Positions 55,440-64,000 of a DNA stretch of 64,000 nt are shown one piece after another. Numbering within the stretch: the stretch's first letter is position 1; every line of letters starts with the position of its first letter. Source of the DNA: Cyrtodaria siliqua (lineage: Eukaryota; Mollusca; Bivalvia; Adapedonta; Hiatellidae); assembly GCA_037043455.1 (NCBI GenBank), contig JAWPHD010005068.1:1-64000 (forward strand), in the 5' to 3' direction. Position numbers and translations under genes: made by a program. The notes beneath the pieces were generated by a model. It was not told the origin of the DNA. It searched no databases and saw only the letters and a program-made list of their open reading frames with translations.

Positions 55440-56060
55440 AAAAAGTTTATGTAGAGTTTTTTTGTGTTTACATCGACTTATATAAGGACAAACTTGAAAA
55501 CAATTCGTCTCTGAAACCACAAGGCAGAGAGCTCAAATATATTGCATGTAGCATAAGCTTATGGCCTTCTACAATTTATTTTTAAATTGTGAACCTGGGA
55601 TCGAATCTTCATCTTTGAAACTACAAAAGTTAGATATCTAATATTTTTCTTGTAGCATAAGCTTATAACGACCTTTAACAAGTTTAAATTGTGACTATGA
55701 CGTCAATTTTTTCCTTCCTCAGGGGACACATCTTTCATATAGACTTGTATAGAGACATATTTTATAAATCTTCTTCTCTGAAATCACAAGGCAAGTAGCG
55801 GTCATATATTGCATTAGCATAAACTTATGGTCCTCTACCAAGTTTTTTCAAATGGTAACCATGTTTTCAAATGTGGCCTCACCCATGGGTCATTTGTTTA
55901 CATAGAGTCACATCGAAAATCTATAAACAAACCCTAGGGTCAAATTTGACCCCATCGAAGAAGTAACATGATTTCTATAGATTTTATTTATACATAGAGC
56001 TCTCATTATTGCATATAGCATAGGCTTATGGGCCTCTTCCAAGTTTTTTTCATATGACGA
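55440..56060 (+). repeat. About 130-150 bp periodic dispersed repeat
   Basis: Four diverged units share TCTCTGAAACCACAAGGCA, GAGAGCTCA, TTGCATATAGCATAAGCTTA, TGG and AAGTTTTTTCAAATGG. The single unit in IPK intron 3 (23040-23200) and one at 56930-57020 belong to the same family. Confidence 0.75.
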
Positions 56061-56061
56061 C

Positions 56062-56850
56062 CTTAGGGTCAAATCTAGTCCCGCCGTGGGGATCATAACA
56101 GGGCTATCGTTACCACAAACTTCGAAAACCCGCTGCAAACCTTTATTATCGTAACCCGTAACAAAAACTATCACAACCTGACTTCTATGGTGATGTGATT
56201 TACAAACTTCGTAAGATCCTTGGTCATAATCACTTTCATTCAATTTTTATTAATTTTGTTAAAAAGTTTATCAAAAGAGGTTATGACCCTTTCATTTTTC
56301 AACGCACTGCATGTTTAGTGGAGGACCTATTTACAGTTCGCCACTATGCTTTCCTCTATGATTGTGCGATGACCGGAAAGATTGTGGATCCTATGATGAC
56401 GTCTACCTAAATCCTGATAGGGCGGTAGCGTTTGCTGTTTGTCTTTAATCTTGTCTTGTCTTGTCTTGTCGTACCCTTAACGGTTTATTCTCTTGTAGCT
56501 CTGGCTTCTGCCAAGTAAATGAGTGCTTACCTTGGCTTTCTAGGCTTTTTTATATTATATATACATGATAATTTATGTGTTTTCTTATATTGCCTATAAA
56601 GTACATCAGCTGCCTTGTTTGTTAGATATTATAACCTGGCGGGGATATCTTTATTTACACTGTCCCGTTTATTGGGATGACAATAGGGTAAGAGTGAAGT
56701 TTGGTGCACCCTAGAACCTGGTTTAAACCCATAGCGGTCTTTTTGATTTTTGCCACTGACCGTTCCAAGGCGGTAGCCATATTGTCAACCCATTTGTGTT
56801 TGTAATGTATTATTTAGCATTTCATTCATCTTTAAAGTTGTTCTTTGTTT
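56062..56850 (+). pseudogene. 3' end of a retroelement ORF and its 3' UTR
   Basis: The frame at 56162-56410 reads QPDFYGDVIYKLRKILGH, then FINFVKKFIKRGYDP, then FQRTACLVEDLFTVRHYAFL, then DCAMTG, and stops at TAA 56408-56410. This FYGD-x-x-Y-K-x-R-K...GYD...T-x-C-L-V-x-x-x-x-V pattern recalls a repetitive retroelement-associated C-terminal segment from mollusc genomes. The class (LINE-, DIRS- or Penelope-like) is not settled. The UTR contains a CTTGT run at 56449-56469 and a segment GGTGCACCCTAGAACCTGGT followed by CACTGACCGTTCCAAGGCGG. An in-frame stop at 56159 closes it upstream. Confidence 0.5.
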
Positions 56851-56929
56851 TTGTGTGTGTTTGTGGTTGTCTGTCGTCCTTGAATGCTATTTTCCTGTTC
56901 AAATTTTATATCTACTTTTACATAGAATT

Positions 56930-57020
56930 ATATAAGGAAATATTTTAAGAACATCTGTGAAACTAGAAAAGCTAGAGGTCTAATAGATTGCATTTAGCCT
57001 AAGCTTATACTCCTCTAACT
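56930..57020 (+). repeat. Fragment of the 55440-56060 repeat family
   Basis: ACATAGAATTATATAAGGAA, TGTGAAACTAGAAAAGC, TTGCATTTAGCCTAAGCTTA: one diverged unit. Confidence 0.5.
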
Positions 57021-58841
57021 AGTGACCCTTATTCAGGAAGATACAAAATGATGATCACTATGCATCCAGTCACTATGGTCGACAATGCCATAGTCTTCAG
57101 GCCTAATTCATTCGTGTTAGTGTTTAGCCCAGTTTCCAAGTCTCTTAAGACTTCAAATTTCACAGACCGATTTATAATAATAAATTCATATTAAAGGACA
57201 TGCTATGCAAAATAAATAGAAACGCAATTTATATTTTATATTTTTATTGCGATTCAAATATAAAGAAGATAAGTAGCAGTTTGAATTACCATTTACTGTA
57301 ACTGTTACTTTTATACTGTATATTTGTATAATTTTTAATTTCATTACAATCTATCATGCTGTATAACATGGAAAAAATTTAAAAGTGTAACACGCCCATT
57401 GATTGTTGCATTTAGTTGTTTGTGAATTAAAATGTAAATGCCATGTTGTCATTCATATCTAGACCCAAATTAAAAATGAATAACTTACATTCTCATCGCA
57501 AATGACACATATGCTGCCAAAAAAATCCACAGAAAAATGGGGGTCATGTATCTTCTAAGAAAGAACTTATTTCATGAATGAATGGTCCCTTTAAAAAACA
57601 TAAACACGGAGATGCCATAATATTGTATTCAAACACTCATTTCCATATAAGCAAAATAAATTAAAAACTCACAATTTTAACATGACAGTGCTTGAAAATG
57701 TAACAAATATATCAACAATGTGATATAAATCAAAAATAGCACTTTAAATTAGTGAAAATGCTTTTTTTACAAAAAGAAATGAGAATTATTTATTGACGCC
57801 ATTATGCGACCCCAGGCTGACACTTCCTGTGTTGCAATTGGTGTGCTACACCTAAATGCACAGAACATAAATTTGGCAACTTGGAATGCAGTACAAAGAA
57901 AAGGATTTCCTTTTTCACACACATTGATAGTTCTAATGAAAGACAACACATAGAAAACAAAAGAGAAAACATTGACTCATCTCGGCGATGTTTCGCCTTG
58001 TTTTTCCGGCCATTTTGTATTCATATTCAACCAATATCGCGGCTTTAGCATTTCATAAACCTCGACACGTTTTTTTTAAACACAAGTAAGCATGCAAATA
58101 TATAAATTTGTTACAAAAGAACTGAATAAAACTGATGAGACTAATAAATGCAATTTTTAGGCAACAAAATGTGAAAGGAGCAAAAGTGTGACAAGAGCTG
58201 TTGGCGAAATGCCCTAATGGAAAGCGCATGATTGAAATGAAAAGACCCTTCAAGATTTTGAAATTAAGATAATTATTTTAATGTGCTACGGAATTTTCAA
58301 TTCAAAAGTATGAACACATTTTGTTAGATGAATATCTCTTTCACATTATGGGAGTTTCTTAGAACGCATTTATATAGGAGGTATATATAAATGTATACTT
58401 CGTCAAATAGTACAATAATAAGGAAATGTGATAAAATAAGACTGTTAAGTGAAACAGTATATTATGTTTGTCTTAGTCGGCTTCAAAGACGCAATTACAA
58501 ATGCAAAGTCATGCTCCACCTTAAAACATCGTTAACAAATAGTCTTGAGTTAATCTGCAATCATTCTCTCTTAAACCCCTCGCGTCCTATGCCTTATTTA
58601 ATATAAATAATATAAAATATAAAAATCATCAGTATAGGGCAAACATACATTAATGTTTCTGTGTCTTTAAACAGACAACATATAATCTAACATTTGTCCA
58701 TCCAGCTTTCACCAAAGCAGCCCACAGAACAGACTCTGTTATGTCGCATGCCATTGAGTGCAAAGCCGTGTTATACTGATTATCTATGCTATCCGTTATT
58801 AAATCCAGATTGCTCAAACGATTATGATAAAAGTCTGAAAA
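57021..58841. other. IAP downstream flank, nothing recognised
   Basis: AT-rich sequence. Its right part is presumably the 3' UTR of the minus-strand IAP gene. A minus-strand AATAAA is present near 57791, about 1 kb beyond the stop. No ORF, tandem repeat or RNA gene is supported. Confidence 0.4.
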
Positions 58842-59038
58842 TCATGACGGGTAAACCCTGATTGTTCCCTTGATCAGTTTCCTACATATGGCACATTTTC
58901 GTAGAGCGGGAGCACATTCCGGACAGGCAACCATGTGACCACACGGTAGAAACACAATACATGCGTCCTTATCCATGCATATCTTACACATCATTTGTTC
59001 TCGAAGACTCCGGTTCTCTTCGGCCAGAGATTTGACGT
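58842..59038 (-). CDS. IAP exon 5 (RING finger, C-terminus)
   Basis: The acceptor TTCAAAG precedes 59038. The exon reads [17 protein letters not shown] (a helical lead-in), then [36 protein letters not shown], and ends [10 protein letters not shown] then TGA. All eight zinc ligands of the IAP-type C3HC4 RING are present, with the usual hydrophobic C-terminal tail for dimerisation. Confidence 0.92.
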
Positions 59039-62000
59039 CTTTGAAAAGAAACACACACATGTATATTGCATGTAAAACAATATATTACAACATGTAATAT
59101 ATATATATATTTGTAATTGTTTATTTGTGTCTTTTGGACATAGCAGGATGTTATTACCTTTTTTGTTATCTTGTACATGTATTGCACAACCACTCGAAAC
59201 CATTAAAGAAACCAACTTGTCACCATTTCATTTTATGGTAATACATACAACTAGCAAAATGGATAAACACGTCTTATCCACATGATATCGATACATTTAG
59301 TCTATGATACGGGTCATGAAGTATCTTTTGTCTATGGTTTCTTAAACGGTAATTTAGTAATAAGAAGAACTGACTGTGCGTATTATATACTGAAAGGAAA
59401 AAGACGCATAATCAAAAAAAAAATGCCTATACTACATTTACTATTACGTCTACTATTGTATACCCCTAATTCCATGCAATATTTCAGATATATCTCAACG
59501 TGTTTTGTACAAAAAAGGGCTATAATTAATTACAGAGAGAACACCTCTGTCATGTAGTAGACCTTTAATCAAAGTATACTTTGTTACACGAATTTCATAA
59601 ATGTTGAAATTTCGCTCGAAAAGTTCCAGCCATTTCAGTTTTGTGTTTAATGTTAAGAGACTGCAACGTGTAAAGCCTAAGTTTGCTCACCTGCTTGAGC
59701 CAAATGCGCATTCTGTCTTTAATGAAACTTTAAAAGGGTAACAATTGGTGTGTTCGGTGCTGTTTAAACATTCCGAAAGAACATACTTAATGTCGCCCTG
59801 TACTATTTGATTAGCAGTAGCGTATAAAACATACAATATATAGCGGAAATACCCATTATTCGTTTCTGTTTCTTTTCAGTATATAATAAAGTGGATGGGG
59901 GCCAACTTGTATTCCTGGGCTTCTACTTGTTCTCCGGTTTTCTCTGACACCAATACCAAAATAACACCGCCATCGTCGTCATTGCGAGTGATTTGCATAG
60001 CCAGCTACTTAGCTTGTTTCGTGGTAGATCTATACTAAACGTTATATGTAAACAGCATTAGGGTATGAAAGAATATAACACACACTCGATGAAACTAGAG
60101 AAGAACATGATAGAAATATTAGTGTGAAAACATAGGCAAGATGAGATAATCACGTATGAATACCTCCTATTGTTGCTGCACCTAGTCCTGACAGTGTTGA
60201 TTCATCTGCTGTCTGTGAAACCTTCAAAGATGACTGGCTACAACTAGAGGCAGCCGAACCGCTCGGTATTTGCATAACTTCAGAAACGTTATTTTTCTGG
60301 ACGGGTGCATTATTGCTTTCACTTTCTGTGTTTAGGTTCGAGGCATTTCCTTGGAAAGTTACAGCCTGATCATCATCGAGTATAATTTCCAACAACGCTT
60401 CCGCGGTTAGAGTTGTGTTAACTTTGATAAAATGAAAACATAAATTTAGTAATTGTTTGCCTGCCCGCAACGGGAATATCCCAAGTGGATTTGGAGACTG
60501 GAGATTACTGGAGTGAACTTCGGCGGTACCACTAGGTTTCAATACTTATTCCTCATTACGTGGTCCGAGTATTAACTTTCATACCCCATCCAATCCCTTC
60601 TCCAAGAAAGGAAAACGGGGTTGGCAGGGTTATGAAATAAAACCACAATTTTGGCTTAACAAGTTTAAAGAGTTGTAAAATTAAAACATTTAATAGTGTG
60701 TTTTTTATAAACCATGTTTTTAAACGTGTTTTATTGTCGAATACCCGTTATAAAATCCTGCTAATATAAGCTTTCCAATCGCTAAATGGAATTAAGGCGG
60801 GACCACGTAATGGAATAAAGGCGGGAACACGTAATGTTAGCTCGGATAAGATCGTAAAAGACGTATATCGAAGTCTATCCTCCAAGCACGCTTAATGATT
60901 GCATGAATTTATCTAATAGTAAGAAGAGGGCACGTAAGACTAATGTGTGGACGAGTCGTTAAACAACGAGGAGAAGAACATCATAGGTATTTTACTTTTG
61001 TTCTGAACCCTTTAAAAACATCTTCTATTGTGTACACATATCATGCCTTAAAAATAATGTTTAACCAAACAACAATTCACGGATTGTTAAATTCAATAAC
61101 TTTGTTTACCATTTAATTTACAACAAAAGCTTGGTTTGCTTTATTTACAACAAAACTTGGTTTGGATATTTTGGCGAAATAAACCAGACATTATTCCTAC
61201 CATGGGTAGCTTTGTATTTGTGTATCGCATTGTGTACAGTCTCTTCACCATATCCCATTTCAATAACGCGTCTTGCCGCATCACTCTCTTCATTTTCTAA
61301 ATTCTATAAAGGACAAAACAATCTTATTTAAAATTTGAAATATGATTTATAATATTAACTTAACTTAACGTCAGTACAATATTCATAATACATACTACAG
61401 CTAATATGACGTTTGATCATAACCAGAATTGTAGCATGGTCACTGAAAATTCCCTTTGTTATACCACAGGTGTAAATCTTTTAATTGAAAATAACACCTG
61501 TCAGAATAAATGGTGTACTACTACTACCAGTTATTGGAAGTTAGAGTATGTCAGGGAGCTGAAATAGACATGCTACAAAACAAATAGGGTATGGTTTTAT
61601 CTCGTTGATTAATTTAAACACATCGATAGGCTACGCCCATCTCGATGTTTAAATTAACCAACTCTATGAGACCATACTCTGTCTATTACATATTACATTA
61701 ACGGTTGTTGTTATTTTGTCAAGCATATATATTTTGGTAATAACTTGCCATGCAGAATATCAAGTAGAAAGTATATGCATATTGTATTTGTTAAAAGTTC
61801 CTCGCCTTGTTCTCTATCATCATTAATGAAAACAACTTGTTTTTTAGGAAGTACAATATAAAGCGAGCTAACAACTTTATTCTAGTGTACCCGTGCTTTA
61901 ATGTTTAACATGGCCACATTCAAATGATACAGTTAAAAACTAATATTTTTGATGAAGAGTATTCATATGTCCTAAAGCGTGTACTTTTGGTAAATTTTCA

Positions 62001-63662
62001 ATAATATTTACTGGTGTACTTTGTTCCTCAATGTTTCCTATCTCCTCTATCTCTTCATGTTCAGTTTCAAGTTCACTGTACATTCGTATATATTCGTCTC
62101 CTTTAGATTGCCTTAAAAAGGCACAACTGGGGTACCATCTGGCATGTTCTATCCAGGGACTGTCTCCATACACCCAGTTCTTAAGACCACCGCCACAGAA
62201 ATAACATCGGACACAATCTTGGAAACCTGGTATATTCAGTTAAATTTAAAAGCTTGAATATAAAGACATCGGTTAGACATACGTTACCCATCAATTTTAA
62301 TTTTTGTTTGAGATGCTGCTGCAACTCGGCTCTGTTTATATGTCATGCTTCTTTGGATATAATCTGTTTTACTTCAGAGTCGGAAAGCTAAAATTTAATT
62401 CGGAACATTATTAAAGTCTGATTGATTTAATTCGATATAAAGGCAAACAGTTTGTTTTCACTAATTATTTTTCAGTATTCAGGAAAATGAAAGTTTTATT
62501 TATTTCATAGCATTGTTAAGTCCGAAAAGTATATAGAAAAAGTCATAGCAAACATGAATAGTGTATATATTAAACATGTTTTAGAAGGACTTGTCAGTAA
62601 AAAATAAAAAGTCAACCAACATGTGCCTACCATATTTTTATTTAAACCGATATCAGAATTGACATGAGCGACATTTCTCTCGGTGGTATATGCACCTCGA
62701 AAAAAATAAGCTAGTAGGAAAATGATATGAATATGGTGACCATTTAACTCACCGGCATAGTAAAATCCGGCATCTGCAAGTTCCTCTGGTGTAATAATAT
62801 GGCGTGATGACCAGCCCGTATATGACGATGTTCTAGCCGCTTTTGTAGCATAATCTGGATGTTTAGCACGGTCGTTATTAATACCCGATGAACAAGTTGT
62901 TTTGTTTTGAAACTGCATACCATTAGCAGTACTAATTGTATTGCATTTAATGGCTCGTTGTGCTGTACCAGCACTCGTGGTACATGCACATTTTATGTCC
63001 TCTCCACATACAGTTGGTGCTGTGTTTCTGACTTTGGCTGCTATATTTTGAGAAGCGTTTTCACGTGTTTCAGACGTCTCTGATTCTGTATATTTGCTCG
63101 GCTTTAGTGTCGATTTTGGGAATGAAATTTGGTCTTCAGTGTGTATGTAACTGGAACTACCACAGGTACCACAATGGCATTTGCCATTTGCACCAACACT
63201 GGCACCACAATGACTTGTGTCATTGGGACCACCGCTCGCACCAACTTGACATATTTTATCATTTAGACCACCACTTGCACCGTATTGACGTATGTAATTG
63301 GCCGTTATATCGTTAGGTGCATGTTCAGTACTTTCTAAATCCGAACCATGTATTGAAACATTACCGTTTGGTTCGCCACGAATAAAACTGCATGTCGGTG
63401 ATATCCGCTTATGCACATGAACCGCCGTCTCCTCAGAGTTCCAATTTCTATTTCTGATTTCGCAACAAAAACAAATCACTTCTTCTCCCAGTCCGTTATA
63501 ATAGAATCCAGCCTGCGCCAACCTCATTGGCATCATCGGGGATGTCTTTGGGAAATCTCTCAATGATTCGTACCGCGCCCACTCGTACTTCATCAAGTCA
63601 CGTCGTGTGGGATCAGGTTTGCAGATGTCACGAAAGTATTTATCCATAGAGGAATGATCCAT
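58842..63662 (-). CDS. Inhibitor of apoptosis protein (BIR-BIR-UBA-RING E3 ligase), five exons
   Basis: Exons on the minus strand are 63662-62753, 62226-62012, 61303-61201, 60421-60164 and 59038-58842. Joined they give 1683 bp, or 560 residues, with every phase compatible. Domains: BIR1 about 27-95 (Cys64, Cys67, His84, Cys91), BIR2 about 268-342 (Cys311, Cys314, His331, Cys338), UBA about 381-430 ([15 protein letters not shown] to [11 protein letters not shown]), and a C-terminal C3HC4 RING about 512-560. This is the layout of cIAP-like proteins without a CARD. Such proteins bind IBM-bearing ligands or caspases through BIR domains, bind ubiquitin through UBA, and ubiquitinate targets through the RING, in the cytosol. 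The ATG at 63660-63662 opens the frame; an upstream non-coding exon may lie off the window. The 190-residue BIR1-BIR2 linker is unusually long and Gly/Cys-rich. Bivalves have many IAP paralogues, so no specific symbol is given. Confidence 0.92.
59385..59888. mobile_element. MITE-like element in IAP intron 4
   Basis: The left end TATATACTGAAAGGAAAAAG is mirrored by CGTTTCTGTTTCTTTTCAGT then ATATA at 59862-59888. It has the same terminal motif as 931-1388 and a similar length (about 0.5 kb). Confidence 0.65.
60164..60421 (-). CDS. IAP exon 4 (end of UBA, linker)
   Basis: The acceptor ATCAAAG precedes 60421. The exon reads [17 protein letters not shown] (UBA helix 3), then a Ser/Asn-rich linker ending SGLGAATIG. 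Donor GTATTC at 60163 is weak but leaves the single G needed for the Asp codon of exon 5. Confidence 0.82.
60855..60975 (+). mobile_element. Family-B SINE 3' fragment in IAP intron 3
   Basis: ATATCGAAGTCTATCCTCCA, AGCACGCTTAA, TCTAATAGTAAGAAGAGGGC and GACGAGTCGTTAAACAACG follow the order of 8766-9068 from GTATCGGTCTATCCTCC to the GAGCCGTTAAACAAC tail. It is antisense to the IAP gene. Confidence 0.65.
61201..61303 (-). CDS. IAP exon 3 (first half of UBA)
   Basis: A 103-bp exon after acceptor TTTATAG. It reads [19 protein letters not shown], then [13 protein letters not shown]. The M-G-Y/F loop of UBA domains is present. It ends one base into a Val codon at donor GTAGGA. It is too short to appear as an obvious ORF and is located by domain continuity and phase. 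Confidence 0.82.
61588..61680. repeat. Imperfect palindrome of about 40-bp arms in IAP intron 2
   Basis: AGGGTATGGTTTTATCTCGT, TGATTAATTTAAACA and TCGA on the left pair with TCGATGTTTAAATTAACCAA, CTC and ATGAGACCATACTCT on the right around TAGGCTACGCCCATC. Confidence 0.75.
62012..62226 (-). CDS. IAP exon 2 (rest of BIR2)
   Basis: The acceptor ATACCAG precedes 62226. The exon reads [17 protein letters not shown], then [14 protein letters not shown], then an acidic tail ([13 protein letters not shown]). The donor GTAAAT at 62011 follows an ACACCA that closes in phase 0, matching exon 3. The open frame runs on to 61940 if unspliced. Confidence 0.88.
62753..63662 (-). CDS. IAP exon 1 (BIR1, linker, start of BIR2)
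   Basis: It encodes residues 1-303 plus one base. BIR1 matches C-x2-C-x16-H-x6-C exactly (CFCC to HKRISPTC). The linker contains short near-repeats ([19 protein letters not shown]). The exon ends in LADAGFYYA at donor GTGAGT (62752-62747). The frame that continues past the donor to 62505 is intronic read-through. Confidence 0.9.
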
Positions 63663-64000
63663 TGATAAGATATTATTTTCATAATATATGTATAGATGAG
63701 AAGCACTTACTATTAAACGCCAGTACTATTAAACGCCAGTATTCGTGATATAGAATGTATAAAATGTCTTGTGTTATAACACTAAATGTGTTTATGCAAC
63801 TTGACAATATATGATCATTTACGTTTAGTTTCTATCTAAACGACTTATAAAATATTTTTAAGAGCTAGATATTATATTTAATTCGGTCTCATCGGTTTTC
63901 CTAATTATATCAACATGTTTACCTTTTATCGACAACTACTTCGTTTATTTATATAAACGTAAACAATTATCGATTACTCACCCCAGCTTTTATCTAGTAC
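63663..64000. other. Region upstream of the IAP start codon
   Basis: It holds a short direct duplication (ACTATTAAACGCCAGTA, twice at 63709-63742) and AT-rich sequence. It may contain the 5' UTR or promoter, but no clear core promoter element is visible. Confidence 0.4.

Noticed and set aside
58120..58160. A second hammerhead (CTGATGAGAC)
   Set aside because: The required GAAA and pairing stems do not follow, so this is a chance match to the 5' core only.
62505..62752. Extension of the IAP exon 1 frame to 62505
   Set aside because: A consensus donor (GTGAGT) lies inside BIR2, and the rest of BIR2 resumes in exact phase at 62226. The extension is hydrophobic intron translation.

Overview
This is an intron-rich, AT-rich nuclear eukaryotic window, most likely from a bivalve mollusc. 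The animal assignment rests on a BIR-BIR-UBA-RING inhibitor-of-apoptosis gene with GT-AG introns. The mollusc/bivalve assignment is an inference from the repeat landscape: tRNA-derived SINEs, fold-back and MITE-like elements, and many minisatellites, of the kind common in bivalve genomes. No prokaryotic operon, rRNA gene, intact tRNA gene or CRISPR array was seen.

Three host genes are supported. (1) At 1677-3150 (+) lie the last two coding exons of an unrecognised lysine/serine-rich, probably nuclear protein whose earlier exons are off the left edge. (2) At 17263-26948 (+) is a six-exon isopentenyl phosphate kinase (IPK) gene. All splice phases fit and give about 303 residues. Tyr occupies the position of the archaeal catalytic His. 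(3) At 58842-63662 (-) is a five-exon IAP E3-ligase gene of 560 residues. All splice phases fit, and the start codon is near the right edge. The two complete genes have unrelated jobs (isoprenoid phosphate metabolism; apoptosis and ubiquitin signalling), and nothing suggests co-regulation.

The rest is repeats. Left part (1-17 kb): a SINE-core minisatellite, several small inverted-repeat elements, internally periodic dispersed repeats, a 3.28-kb element with 467-bp terminal inverted repeats that carries SGNH-like and PHD-like genes (11682-14964), and a 5'-truncated LINE (about 15.3-15.9 kb). IPK introns (17-27 kb): about 320-bp periodic repeats, two SINEs, an inverted repeat pair surrounding exon 2, and an 18-copy 37-bp array. 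Downstream of IPK (27-52.5 kb): an inverted-repeat element abutting the stop codon, then a succession of minisatellites with units of about 95, 38, 32, 45-47, 20 and 40 bp. The largest spans 8.3 kb. Right part (52.5-58.8 kb): diffuse repeats, a candidate hammerhead ribozyme of Penelope type, and a retroelement fragment.

The most striking observation is that two minisatellites, including the 8.3-kb one, appear to have grown from internal segments of two tRNA-derived SINE families. Related unexpanded copies are present in the same window.
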